Program-made: the position numbers and the translations under genes
Assembly (NCBI GenBank): GCA_029237695.1
Contig: CM055274.1
Span: 24,479,505-24,543,504, forward strand
DNA length: 64,000 nucleotides
Direction: 5' to 3'
DNA from: Conchocele bisecta
Lineage: Eukaryota; Mollusca; Bivalvia; Lucinida; Thyasiridae
Shown: in pieces, positions 1 to 11,034 of the stretch
Numbering within the stretch: the first letter of the stretch is position 1
Layout of the letters: each line of letters begins with the position of its first letter
Notes under the pieces: generated by a model
What the model saw: only the letters and a program-made list of their open reading frames with translations
Told to the model about the DNA's origin: nothing
The model's database searches: none

Positions 1-12
1 NNNNNNNNNNNN
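1..12. other. assembly gap (N)
   Basis: Twelve N at the window edge. The sequence that follows is identical to the sequence after the 500-N gap at 36761, so both contigs begin at the same base. Confidence 0.99.
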
Positions 13-130
13 TTCATGTGTAAACAGTAGTGTGATTTTATTTTACCCAATTAAAATTTTGAAATACCCAATTGCTTCAGAAATGATGGAGTAACAATAC
101 TCAATTACTAATTCCTTATCTGGAGCCCTG
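13..130. mobile_element. right half of a palindromic MITE cut by the gap
   Basis: Contains the motif TTACCCAATTAAAATTTTG and ends in CTTATCTGGAGCCC. It matches one arm of the complete elements at 29635-30032 and 58745-59142. Only one arm is present because the contig starts near the hairpin axis. The same truncated arm starts copy B at 36761. Confidence 0.75.
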
Positions 131-191
131 GACAGAATGCCATAAACAAGGATATAGACTGGTAGAAATGACGACAGGAATAACAACTTAC

Positions 192-281
192 CATGAATAG
201 CAAGGTCATGGTCGACAGGAAGAGTTTCCATGCCTGGCGTGTGAATGGGTAGTACCAGTCCATTATGTTCGTCACTGGATC
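192..281 (-). CDS. anoctamin (TMEM16) exon: start of TM3 (copy A)
   Basis: A 90-bp, phase-0 exon of 30 codons on the minus strand. The acceptor is a TTTCAG before GATCCAGTG and the donor is ATG followed by GTAAGTTG. The peptide begins DPVTNIMDWYYPF and ends in the hydrophobic KLFLSTMTLLFM. Anoctamins have a matching 'NP(I/V)(S/T)...EPY.P' segment between TM2 and TM3, followed by the start of TM3. The previous exon (14007-14128) ends on a codon boundary with KSRL, so the two join in frame. The intron between them is 13.7 kb in this copy. The exon is identical base for base to 36940-37029. The family call is firm; the paralogue is not resolved. Downstream exons lie left of the window. Confidence 0.85.
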
Positions 282-333
282 CTGAAACAACACAACACAC
301 GTGGCTGTGACTGGAGAAATGGGGCTTATTGGA

Positions 334-774
334 GAGCTCCAGAAAAGATGTGTACTGGTGTGTTTTTACACACTTATTTTAGCTGAATATGCATTGATTA
401 TCAACAGAGTTACAAAGTACTCGCAGCAATGTGAAAATATGCATTGATTTTCAAATTGAGTAGTGGAAATACTGTAATACAGTTTCAAATTTACTAAACT
501 GTTTGCTTTTTGCGGCTCAACTATTAATTTAAAAGTAAATTAGTGTTTGCTCTTTGCAGCTGAAATAAGTAAATTTTCAACTTTATTACAGTATAAATAA
601 GTGAATAAGTAAGTATACACTCAAATATGTGAATGTTTAAATTTGTTTTATATATTTTGATCATTTGTTCCCTATTTAATAAAGAAGAAACTCAATAATC
701 CATAAATAAAATATGCATTTAATTTGAAATCAGGGGGTACAATACTCTTTAGACACATAGCTTATCTGCAGCTC
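334..774. mobile_element. MITE with GAGCTCCAGA ends
   Basis: Starts GAGCTCCAGAAAAG and ends CTTATCTGCAGCTC, an imperfect inverted pair, with an AT-rich interior containing repeated TATGCATTGATT motifs. It is related to 23304-23657. The allelic copy is 37082-37521. It lies in the intron 5' of the 192-281 exon. Confidence 0.6.
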
Positions 775-776
775 TG

Positions 777-1020
777 TTAACCCTTTCAACAGCACAGGCT
801 GTATAGTGGTATTGGCAAACAGTGAAGATCCAGATGAGCCGGCTCGTGACGAGCCGTCTCATCAGGATCTGCACTTTTTGCAAGTAATTTTCATATTTTT
901 GAGAGCAAAAACGCCCCCTTTTCATAAATTGACTAGTCTGAAAATCTTTTGTGACAATGGGATTGGTTGCAAAATTAACATATCAAATTCATACCAGTTA
1001 CAAAGGGGTGAAAGGGTTAA
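777..1020. mobile_element. TTAA-flanked MITE (TTAACCCTTTC type)
   Basis: Bounded by TTAACCCTTTC and GAAAGGGTTAA. The interior carries a short hairpin around GAGCCGGCTCGTGACGAGC. TTAA ends followed by CCCTTT are what piggyBac-type non-autonomous elements show; there is no transposase here. The allelic copy is 37523-37769. Confidence 0.65.
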
Positions 1021-1163
1021 GGTGTAAAAGTCTTGGTCTCCTAATCCTAACACAGTCATGTGGCAAAAATACCATTTGTTAGAAGTAGGAATGGCGTTTC
1101 ACTGACTGAAAGGTGATCTGTGCAGCAGACACTGATTAGACTGTGCGGATGCACAGGCTGATC

Positions 1164-1468
1164 TGTAGCCTATTTCACCAACATTGCAAAGTACACTTTT
1201 CTAGCAAAGTATACTTTCAGGGAGAAACTCAATTTTTCGATAAATTTATTAATTTTTATTATACTGAATTTATTACATTATCACAGCCAATTTGGCTGTG
1301 ATAATGTAATAAATTCAGTATAATAATTCTACATTCTTTTAATCATCAAATATATGGATTTGTTAGTTCTATATGAAATAATGCATTTCAGGAAAAATAA
1401 ACGATTATTCCCTCAAAGTATACTTTGCTAGATAAGTATACTTTGCAATGTTGGTGAAATCGGCTACA
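1164..1468. mobile_element. palindromic MITE, TGTAGCCTATTTCA family
   Basis: A near-perfect fold-back of about 305 bp with ends TGTAGCC and GGCTACA. Subterminal AAGTATACTTT repeats lie in each arm, and the hairpin tip is at AGCCAATTTGGCT. Seven copies occur in the window: three allelic pairs plus an A-only copy at 14489-14793. Confidence 0.8.
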
Positions 1469-1764
1469 GGGTCTCCACTGGTCGCAAATGTCATAAGCCC
1501 TATTTCTCAAATACTAGTCACAAATAACACTTGAAAAATTTAAATCTAATGGCTATCATCCGCTCTATCACCAAACATGTCCAATCCACCAAACAACGCT
1601 TTGTTTACTGCAATTAAGACTTACATATGTAGGAATATAGAGTGTATTTACTGTTTTCAGTGAAAGATTATATTTTTCATAGTGAACAACAAATGTTTGT
1701 CATTAAATCATTATATTCCAATATGTCCAGTAGTTAGTTTTCCACTTTGGTAACATACATTATA

Positions 1765-1892
1765 TAAATGGTGCGCTTGGTTGAGGGGGATATTGGGGAT
1801 TATCTCCCGATGGGAACATTATCTCCCGAGGGAGATAATGTTCTCGAGGGGAGATAATCCACAATATCCCCCTCAACCAAGTGCACCATTTA
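1765..1892. repeat. 128-bp inverted repeat
   Basis: Arms run TAAATGGTGCGCTTGG to CCAAGTGCACCATTTA, with internal alternating ATTATCTCCC and GGGAGATAAT motifs. It is a small fold-back at the left edge of the A-only block. No second copy was seen. Confidence 0.7.
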
Positions 1893-2530
1893 CTTTATTA
1901 TACCGAATATAACTAACATTTCACATTGCACACATTGCTTCCACTGGCTTCCACCATCTTTGTTTACATCTGCACAGCTGGTGCCCGGTTTACAATGCTT
2001 TACTGTTATAGGGGTAATAAAACGGGGGTACCAGTCAGCGTCTGCTTTCATCTCATTCGGTACTTTCGGTTTCGATGCGTAATAAGCTACAAGGTACTCC
2101 AATTAATGTTCGGTAGTTTCCGAGACTTCGGGTATCTTCGGGCGAAACGGTCGACAATTATATATTGTCTCATGGCATTGTTGCCCTCAGGGTACACATG
2201 GCCAATTGCTTTACAGAGTGGCCTGCGGTTCTCTTACCAGGCGAATTGCAATTCCTGGAGCGCAGGATTGCAATTCGCGTTCCCATTAATTGCAATTGGA
2301 CCGCAATCGGACTGCAATCATGTGACCGCGGTCCAAAGAGTTGGTTGCGGAATTGCAATACTTATAGGCTAGCGCAGTTCGCGCTGCGCTCCGGTTTTAA
2401 TTGCAATTTACGCTCCTTTGTTTCTGTAAACTGCGAAAGAATGACTGCTTTACGCTGGGCTCTGCGGTAAAACCAGCGGACCGCTCTGCTTAACCAATGC
2501 GGCAATAAAATCGAAATAGTTGACTATATA
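1893..2530. repeat. diverged relative of the satellite-associated block, inverted
   Basis: Contains several AATTGCAATT palindromes and a CTTACCAGG-type end near 2221-2260. In reverse orientation these match the right ends of the blocks at 11757-11775 and 13780-13838. Short overlapping open frames here have no recognisable domain and are not called as genes. Confidence 0.45.
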
Positions 2531-3248
2531 GAGAATATTAGTATAGTGTCATGAACGTGAATAAATATATGTCGAGGCTGAGAAATCAGGATGGGCGAGG
2601 CTTGCCGAGCACATCCTGATTTCGAGCCGAGTCAGATATTTATTCACGTTCATGACACTATAATAATATTCTATTTATCCCGTTAACCACATCAAAGTTG
2701 TTCAAATGTCTCTAAAAATGCATTTGTGGCCTCATAAGTTTGTCTTCTGAAGCGACAAGATTATCGTGTTACGTCATTCACATAATGACGTAACGTCATA
2801 CATAATGACGTATCTACTAGACGTGAACGAGAAAAAATACACGTACCTGCTTTTCACGTCTAGTAGCAACGTAGTTGACGGGATAACTATCTTTATCCCG
2901 TCAACTATGTCGCTACTAGACGTGAAAAGCAGGTACGTGTATTTTTTCTCGTTCACGTCTAGTAGATACGTCATTATGTATGACGTTACGTCATTATGTG
3001 AATGACGTAACACGATAATCTTGTCGCTTCAGAAGACAAACTTATGAGGCCACAAATGCATTTTTAGAGACATTTGAACAACTTTGATGTGGTTAACGGG
3101 ATAAATAGAATATTATTATAGTGTCATGAACGTGAATAAATATCTGACTCGGCTCGAAATCAGGATGTGCTCGGCAAGCCTCGCCCATCCTGATTTCTCA
3201 GCCTCGACATATATTTATTCACGTTCATGACACTATACTAATATTCTC
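2531..3248. mobile_element. tail-to-tail palindromic dimer of a modular hairpin element
   Basis: A 718-bp near-perfect palindrome centred near 2889. Each arm reads GAGAATATTAG, then a hairpin of about 140 bp, then TATTCTATTTATCCCG, a cargo of about 250 bp, and GTTGACGGGATAA. The two units meet at their GGGATAA ends across a few bases. A single unit is at 31630-31985. The 79-residue open frame reads almost identically on both strands only because of the palindrome. Confidence 0.8.
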
Positions 3249-4013
3249 TATATCTATACACTGTATGGTACGTCAATACAGTCACATTTGACTATTAGAT
3301 GACAAACGTATCCGTGTTCCAATCCAAAATTTTATCCCATCTATCTAATTCAAAGTGACTACCCTAGAAAGTCAGCGGTATTTGTGATCTGTTTTTTTGG
3401 TGCGCAATATAAATCGGCGGGTTATTGCCAGACAAACAGTGAAACATTGACCTTGACAATTTCTTGGACAAAACAAAATGTCGTCACTCACTCACTGCCG
3501 TTCCGAATATCAAGAACACATTAATAGACACCACCATGCTGACAATATATTTATTTTCATATAAAATCAAATGATAATGTGTGGTCTACGGTATAATATA
3601 GCAAAACAAAGCATCAATTTTGCGTTTTGTTTACTTTTTCGTCGGTATCAAATTACGTTTTCCTATTATGTTGACATTATTTCGACGCGATCCTATAGTC
3701 GACATGACAATTTCTGAGATCAATACAACTTTTCATAATGTCTTTCAATTTCAAGCTGCAAGGAGGCTGTGAATTGCATATTAACCATAATAACATGGTG
3801 AACATATTGATAATAATTTTAAAAGAAAAGCATATTTTAATTTTCGAAACCTGATCTATAAAAATTAAAATATTAAAAATTTATTTTGGAATAAGATTTA
3901 TATTACTGCAAACGTTCTGTTCTAGCTGTTGATTTCTATTGGCCCGATTCAAATTTTGTGAAGATAATATTTATTCCGGTGATAGCCATTTATTTAAAAT
4001 AAAACGGTTTACT
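3249..4013. other. unassigned A-only sequence
   Basis: AT-rich sequence within the A-only block. No repeat family, exon, long open frame or RNA signature was recognised. Confidence 0.5.
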
Positions 4014-4035
4014 TGTGTCACAGAGTGAGAAAGAT

Positions 4036-4110
4036 AAATAACGGCCCGGAATCGAACCAGGGACCTCATGTTTACCGTACCATGCCCATGACTCTACGAG
4101 CAAGCTAACA
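4036..4110 (-). pseudogene. tRNA-like sequence 1 (degenerate)
   Basis: The minus strand contains GGTTCGATTCCGGGC, a T-arm/B-box, preceded by a degraded D-arm region. It is homologous to the better copy at 4637-4708, including the flanking sequence GTGAGAAAGAT. The acceptor stem does not pair. It is best read as a tRNA-derived repeat head or relic. Confidence 0.45.
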
Positions 4111-4280
4111 AGGCACAGATCATACACACTTCATCCCCATGGTCAGTTGCGTACTGTGACATTCTTCTCCGCCAAATTGAAATTCGTTCTCGAATTCTAT
4201 GTTTAATTTTTGTCTCCGAATTCCATATGTTTGGGTACAATTTGGGAGTATTTATCAGTCGCGGTCCTTTGTTGGGCAAC

Positions 4281-4582
4281 AGAATACTCAATTATCATCC
4301 GTACCCAGAGTTCCGGTGCTCCATAGGTTTTTCCTGCAGAGTACCGAATCGGATCTCATTCGCGCTTTAGCTGTTAATTGTGACATATTTTTCTGTACTT
4401 ATTACACAGAAATGAAATAAATAAGTATAATATTGACATTTCTTTCAATTGAAAAATACAGAAAATATGTCGCAATTAACAGTTGAAGTGCAAATCAGAT
4501 GTGATTTGGTACTTTGCAGGGGAAACCTACGGAGAGCACCATTATAAACTCTCGGTACGGATGATGCGGGAGTATTCTGCAG
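4281..4582. repeat. inverted repeat between the two tRNA-like sequences
   Basis: The left arm contains CATCCGTACCCAGAG and AGCTGTTAATTGTGACATA. The right arm returns these as TATGTCGCAATTAACAG and CTCGGTACGGATGATG. The axis lies near 4430. With the flanking tRNA-like units, the 4.0-4.7 kb region is one larger folded repeat. Confidence 0.6.
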
Positions 4583-4636
4583 AGTTACTTCCCGCAACTA
4601 CGTTGGGCGCTAAATGTCACAGGGTGAGAAAGATGT

Positions 4637-4708
4637 GCACCAGCCCGGAATCGAACCGGGGATCTCTGGTTTACCACACCATCGCTCTACCTGCTGAGCA
4701 AATTGGGC
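4637..4708 (-). pseudogene. tRNA-like sequence 2 (Thr-like, GGU anticodon position)
   Basis: A 72-nt segment with a D-stem GCTC/GAGC, a four-pair anticodon stem with a 7-nt loop (GGT at the anticodon position) and a perfect T-arm CCCGG-TTCGATT-CCGGG. The acceptor stem mispairs at several positions, so a working tRNA is unlikely. A tRNA-derived pol III promoter inside a repeat is the more probable reading. Confidence 0.5.
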
Positions 4709-5389
4709 ACAAATACACATTTATTCATTATAGTGATCACTTCATTCAACCAAAAATTCACAAGCTAGAAGTTATGCCAAATTATTACAGTCAACGTCAC
4801 AGATTATGCTCTTGGCGACATTAGCGGACACAAATTTGTCCATCAATTTGATCAAATAAACAACGGAATCTGACAGATAACACTACGACGGCGCATGGAA
4901 ACATCATTATTCTGGTACTTGGAATCAAAATGGTGGATATTAAGATCAATATGTGAGGCGCTGACGGAACCTTTAACATTTTTTATCACGATAGCAGCTA
5001 CAGGGATTGTTGGACGCATTTATTTAGAGAAACAAGAGATTACAATGGATTGGATAATATACTAAGTGACATTTTGTTCTAACGTACACCAACATAGAGG
5101 ATTAAATTTGCGACAATGTTGGATTCTGGATTTTTGTGGACAGGTGACAGAAATCGGAGCTGGATAAGAACCGACAGACGTGATTCTGAATATGCGTGCT
5201 TGGTCTGTGGTTTTTCTTCCAGATCATGTCATGCAATGTTTTAATTTCACGTCATGTCAAAGCAGCACTATTGAATATAATGAATAACATTTAATATTCT
5301 ACACCAGAATTAAAGTTCATTCATCGTCTGATGTGTAACCGATAAATTAAGGTAAGTTACTTGTATATGACAACTTTTGCCTCACCACG
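4709..5389. other. unassigned A-only sequence
   Basis: No exon, repeat family or RNA gene was recognised. Confidence 0.45.
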
Positions 5390-5850
5390 ATAGAGGAGGG
5401 GGCATTTAGTGTTACCCTTGACCTTGTCCGTTCTTCCGTCCGTCACCAACCTAGTAACTCGAAAACTTTTAAACCGTAATAGCTACATACCTGAAACTTG
5501 GTACATGTATGTTTGATTCGACCCCATGGTCATGGATTATCTCCCCCTTTTCAAGTTAGAATTTTCCAATTTTGTCTTGTAGCACCTGAAACTTGGTATG
5601 TCCTTATGATGAGTAGATTTGCAAAGTTTATTTCATTCGCCCCCGAGTCTGGATTATATCCCTCTTATTTGAATTAGAATTTGAAAATTTTGCCTTGTAA
5701 CTCGTAAAACTTTTGTAATAGCTACAGCACTGAAATTTGATATGTAGCTTCCCTCTGATGAGTAGATGCGGAAAGTTTATTTCGATTTTTGATTCGAACC
5801 CCGTGTCATGGATTATCTCTCCCTTTTGGACACTGGAATTTTGCCTTGTT
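5390..5850. mobile_element. pearl-like tandem-repeat element, fragment
   Basis: Starts near GAGGAGGGGGCATTTAG, followed by TCCGTTCTTCCGTCCGTCA and two to three diverged units of roughly 150-200 bp. The units contain CTGAAACTTGGTA, TGGATTATCTCCC and TTTTGCCTTGTA. The layout matches the bivalve pearl-type elements elsewhere in the window. Confidence 0.55.
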
Positions 5851-6027
5851 TACTATCAAAGCGATATGTGGGGTATCCGTGTTCTATGAACACATTTTCT
5901 AGTTTAGTTATCTCCCTTTGTTTTTTCGCGCACTGATTTGTCCGGAGCATAACGCGAACACCCTTTGCAATATTTTTTATGAAACTTAACGCATGCATAG
6001 GTCTCACTGGACAGGGCGGAGCTAGCG

Positions 6028-6536
6028 TTAAAGGTACATGCCCACTCACTAGGCACAAAATGTTCTTTATGTCAGAGACATCATCGGATACATTTTCTGG
6101 CCAGATAAACAATCATTTACCATTACCCACGTATTGTTTGGCATTATTATACATTTTATATCAGAAGAAAATTTCCACATTGATATCAGGGACGATAACC
6201 GTGTTTCCTTAAAATGTTAACGGACATTACTATTTATTCTCTGTATTTATTTTTTGATGTGCAGTGATCAAACTTTATAATCCGTCAATTTTTTTTTCAG
6301 TTGATGCATTTAATTTAATAGTATAAATAATTATAAAATATCATGCCCCATTTGCACATGAAAATACCGATACCACCGCGCGTCACTATCAGTAAAATAA
6401 ATATTACCAAATGATTATATCTGTATAGCGGGCACTCGTAATGTTTTATATTAAAGTAGTGGAATAGTGACAATTATACACTTATTTAATTCCATAAAGA
6501 GCATTTTTAGCCTACTGAGTGGGCTTGCACCTTTAA
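6028..6536. mobile_element. TTAA-flanked MITE, AGGTACATGCCCACT family
   Basis: About 509 bp with ends TTAAAGGTACATGCCC and GGGCTTGCACCTTTAA. Subterminal GTAGGCAC/GTGCCTAC-like repeats are visible in most copies. Relatives are 7730-8246, 19013-19417, 30245-30763, 47529-48037 and 59365-59881. Confidence 0.7.
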
Positions 6537-7363
6537 AAAGGGGTTGGACAATTGTTTTCGCGACCGCCTGCGGACAGTGCGATATAGTCTGCACATTGAC
6601 GTCCATCTGTATTTTTTTTGCCGAGCCTGCTTGCGGAAAGCGAGACTTAGTGATCACAATGACGTCCGTGCGTCAGTCCGTCCGAAATCGGTGTATGTTT
6701 TTAAATACCATATCCTAAGTCACATTGACTTGAAACATCAAATGCTTATTAGTCATAATCCATATATTCATTCTGTGTCCCACTCATGCGGCCCCTGTGC
6801 CCCAAGGTCAAGGTCAAATGACATTGAAATTTTTGTTAAAGTTTTTGCATACCTTGTATCTCCACAACATTTACCCAGATTTACTTCAAACTTCAGATAA
6901 TTCTTTATTATCATCCATATTTTCATATTATAGCCCACGCTTGCGACCCACATGCCCAAGATCAAGGTCAAATGACTTTCAAATTTGCGTTAAAGCTTTT
7001 ACATACGTTAATTCAAACTTCAAATAAATATACTCGGACACCATCAAATGCCTCGGTGGGCTCAACATGCGGGCCATGGCCATCTGATTTTTATTTACTG
7101 TAGGTTAAAGTTTTTAAGAACACTATATCTCAGAAACAGCTTCGCCAATTCACTCGAAGCTTCACATGTTTGTTTATCATCATCCATATTTTCATTCTAT
7201 GCTCAACTCCTGCAACCCTGTGCCCAATATCAAGGTAAAATTACTTTCAAATTTACCTCAAAGTTTTTGACATGCCTGCATGTGGACAGTGCGATATAGT
7301 TGTCACTTTGGCCTACATACGTACGTACGTACATCCGTCCGGTTAAATTTTTTTGATTTAAGG
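6537..7363. mobile_element. pearl-like element with about 165-bp tandem units
   Basis: Several units carry CAAGGTCAAGGTCAAATGAC-type sequence, then TTAAAGTTTTTGCATACC and ATCATCCATATTTTCAT. Near 7060-7085 lies GCGGGCCATGGCCATCTGA, the end motif also seen at 8600-8625. ACGTACGTACGT at 7318-7332 is the microsatellite part. Confidence 0.6.
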
Positions 7364-8246
7364 TTAAGGTACATGCCCACTCAGTGGGCACAAACTGTTC
7401 TTTATAGCAATTAAATAAGTGTATAATTGTGTCACTATTCCACCAGTTCTAAAAATTATGTGTTCCCGCTATCCATATATAATAATTTAGTAATATTTAT
7501 TTTACTGATAATGACTAGCAGTGGTATCAAGCTATTTTCATATTCAAATGAGGCATGATATTTTTATGCCCCGGGTTTCGAAGAAACGGGTGGCATATAG
7601 TGTTTGGACCGTCCGTCCGTCTGTCCATCCGTCACACTTTTCGGTTAACCACTTTGTCAGTTTCTCAAATATGCTGCAGGTGGCATCCGTTCGACAGACG
7701 CATTTCTTGTTTTTAATAATTTATGCTAATTAAAGGTACATACCCACTCAGTAGGCACAACAATTAAAGTTATGTGTATTCTCAGTTATTTGTAGGAATT
7801 AAATAAGTGTATAATTTTGTCACTATTCCACCAGTTCTAAACATTACGAGTGCCCGTTATATGGATATAATCATTTAGTAATGTTTATTTCACTGATAGT
7901 GACACGCGGTGATATCAGGCTATTTTCATAGGCAAATGGGGCATGATATTTTTTATTTACTTATACTAATTAAATGTGTTTCCCTGAAATAATGTTTTCG
8001 ACAGATATAAAGTATGATCATTGCACATCAAAAAATAAATAGTAATGTCTTGGTAACATTTTAAGGAAACACGGTTATCGCCCCTGATAGCAGTGTGGAA
8101 ATTTACGTCCGATATAAAATGTATAATAATGCCAATAAATATGTGTATTAATGGTGAATTAATGTTTATTTTGCCAGAAAATGTCTCAGATGATGTCTCT
8201 GATATAAAGAACATTTTGTGCCTACTGAGTGGGCATGTACCTTTAA
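7364..8246. mobile_element. two AGGTACATG MITE copies with a pearl-type end between them
   Basis: A left fragment starts TTAAGGTACATGCCCAC at 7364 and breaks near 7566. Then comes a pearl-type terminal hairpin (ATGCCCCGGGTTTCGAAG with ACGGGTGGCATA) and a (CCGT)n tract. A fuller MITE follows from TTAAAGGTACATACCC (7730) to GGGCATGTACCTTTAA (8246). The order shows nested or successive insertion. Confidence 0.55.
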
Positions 8247-8640
8247 GAACACTATATCTCTGAAACCGCTTCACCAATTCACTCGGAAACTTCACATAAC
8301 GGTGTATTTGTCACCCCACTTATTTTCATTATTATTTATATGTGCCCAATGTCACGGTCAAATTACTTTGAAATTTCCCTTAAAGTTTTTGTTGGGCCCG
8401 GGCCCGCTTGCAGACAGAGCGATATAGTTGGCACATGGTGTGCATTCAGGATAAAGTTTTTGGGTTAAAGTGTTTTTTTAGTTAAAGTTTTTGGGTTATA
8501 CTATCAAAGCCTCGGCGGTGCGGCATGTTTTTATGTCAACGGGCTAAAGCTTTGTTGCAATAAAAAAAATTGTTTGTACTATCAAATGCCTCGGCGGGCA
8601 CGACATGCAGGCCATGGCCATCTAGTTATTATGGCATGCG
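8247..8640. mobile_element. pearl-like element, fragment
   Basis: Contains TGTCACGGTCAAATTAC, a GGGCCCGGGCCC palindrome, and ends with GCCTCGGCGGGCACGAC and GGCCATGGCCATCTAG, matching the terminus near 7085. It directly abuts the 38-bp satellite. Confidence 0.5.
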
Positions 8641-10206
8641 ATTTGATCAGTCGGCCATTACACCATGACTAGTTTAGCACTTGATCAGTCGGCCATCGCA
8701 AAAGAACTAGTTTAGCACTTGACCAGTCGGCCATCACACCAGGACTAGTTTAGCACTTGATCAGTCAGACATCGCTCCAGGACTAGTTTAGAACTTGATC
8801 AGTCGGCCATCGCACCAGGACTAGTTTAAAACTTGATCAGTTTCCCATCTCACCAGGACTAGTATAGCACTTGATCAGTCGGCCATCGCACCAGGACTAG
8901 TTTAGAACTTGTTCAGTCGGCCATCACACCAGACTAGTTTAGCACTTGATCAGTCGGCTATCGCACCGGGACTAGTTTTAGCCCTTGATCAGTCGGCCAT
9001 CGCACCAGGACAAGTATAGCACTCGATCAGTCGGCCATCGCACCAGGACTAGTTTAGAACTTAATCAGTCGGCCAGCGCTCCAGGACTAGTTTAGCACTT
9101 GATCTGTCGGCAATCTCACCATGACTAGTATAGAACTAGATCAGTCGGCCATCGCTCCAGGACTAGTTTAGCCCTTGGTCAGTCGGCCATCATACCAGGA
9201 CTAGTTTAGCCCTTGATCAGTTGGCCATCGCACCAGACTAGTGTAGTCCTTGATCAGTCGGCCATCGCACCAGGACTAGTATAGAACTTGATCAGTCGGC
9301 CATCGCACCAGGACTAGTTTAGCCCTTGATCAGTCGGTCATCGCACCAGGACTAGTAGAGCACTTGATCAGTCTGCCATCGCACCATAAGTAGTATAGCG
9401 CTTGATTAGTCACCCATTGCACCATGCCCAGTATAGCACTTGATCAGTTGGCCATCTCACCATGCCCAGTATAGCACGTGATCAGTCGGCCATGACATGC
9501 CCAGTATAGCACTTGATCAGTTGGCCATCTCACCATGCCCAGTATAGCACGTGATCAGTCGGCCATGCCGAGTATACATGTAGCACTTGATCAGTCGGCC
9601 ATTGCACCAGGACTAGTAGAGCACTTGATCAGTCTGCCATCGCACCATAACTAGTATAGCGCTTGATCAGTCGGTCATCGCACCAGGACTAGTAGAGGAC
9701 TTAATCAGTCTGCCATCGCACCATAAGTAGTATAGCGCTTGATCAGTCGCCCATTGCACCATGCCCAGCATAGCACTTGATCAATTGGCCATCTCACCAT
9801 GCCCAGTATAACACGTGATCAGTCGGCCATGCCGAGTATAGCACTTGATCAGTCGGCCATCACACCAGGACTAGTTTAGAACTTGATCAGTCGACCATCA
9901 CACCAGGAATAGTTTAGCCCTTGATCAGTCAGCCATCGCACCGAGAGTAGTTTAGCCCTTGATCAGTCGGCCATCGCACCAGGACTAGTATAGCACTCGA
10001 TCAGTCGGCCATCGCACCATGACTAGTTTAGAACTTGATCAGTCGGCCATCGCACCACGACTAGTTTAGAACTTGATCAGTCGGCCATTTAACCAAGACT
10101 ACTTTAGAACTTTATCAGTCGGCCATCGCACCAAGACTATTATTATAGCACTTGATCAGTCGGCCATCGCACCAGGACTAGTTTAGCACTTGATTAGTCG
10201 GCCACG
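8641..10206. repeat. 38-bp satellite array 1
   Basis: About 41 tandem copies of a unit containing TGATCAGTCGGCCATCGCAC and CAGGACTAGTTTAGCAC. Sub-variants include CCATGCCCAGTATAGCACG. Each full unit carries TGATCA and ACTAGT. The array ends at GTCGGCCACGTCATCCTG, the same boundary as array 3. Confidence 0.9.
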
Positions 10207-10423
10207 TCATCCTGCGTTACAGACAGAAGTGGTGGTCGGTGGGGGGGGGGGTGTAGTGTAGTCATAGACACAAACTGGTGGTGGTGATATAGACCGGAAC
10301 TTTTAGGATGCCAAATGTAGATGGCTGGTGTGTGTGGGGGATCATTGTTTTGTGTCCCCCGCGGTGGTGCGGAGTACAATGATGAATTACTTATGAATCG
10401 CAGGCGGGGAGTGTAGTATTTCA
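10207..10423. repeat. inter-satellite block 1 (internally deleted)
   Basis: Contains a G-rich tract, GGATATAGACC-like sequence, GGATCATTGTTTTGTG and then GAATCGCAGGCGGG. It is a shortened version of blocks 2 and 3: the middle section of about 500 bp is missing. Confidence 0.7.
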
Positions 10424-11034
10424 CATGCCCAGTAGTATATCACTTGATTAGTTGGCCATCTCACCATGCCCAGTATAGCACGTGATCAGTCGGCCATGCC
10501 GAGTATAGCACTTGATCAGTCGGCCATCGCACCAGGACTAGCAGAGCACTTGATCAGTCTGCCATCGCACCATAACTAGTATAGCGCTTGATCAGTCGCC
10601 CATTGCACCATGCCCAGTATAGCACTTGATCAGTTGGCCATCTCACCATGCCCAGTATAGCACGTGATCAGTCGGCCATGCCGAGTATAGCACTAGATCA
10701 TTCGGCCATCACACCAGGACTACCTTAGCACTTGATCAGTCGGCCATCGCACCAGGACTAGTATAGCACTCAATCAGTCAGCCATCACACCAGGACTAGT
10801 ATAGCACTCGATCAGTCGGTCATCGCACCGGGACTAGTTTATAACTTGATCAGTCGGCCATCATACCAGGACTAGTTTAGAACTTGATCAGTCAACCATC
10901 GCACCAGGAATAGTTTAGCCCTTGATCAGTCGGCCATCGCACTGAGACTAAATTTAGCCTTGATTAGTCGGCCATCGCACCAGGACGACTAGCATAGCAC
11001 TCGATCAGTCGGCCATCGCACCAGGACTAGTTTA
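10424..11034. repeat. 38-bp satellite array 2
   Basis: About 16 copies of the same 38-bp unit. It starts with the CATGCCCAGTA variant, as array 3 does, showing that block plus array duplicated as a higher-order unit. Confidence 0.85.

Noticed and set aside
2766..3013. Two nearly identical 79-residue proteins on opposite strands
   Set aside because: They are the same arm of a palindrome read twice, with no domain and no other support.
4036..4708. Functional tRNA genes
   Set aside because: The T-arm is good, but the acceptor stems mispair and the sequences are part of a duplicated inverted repeat. Kept as tRNA-like relics.
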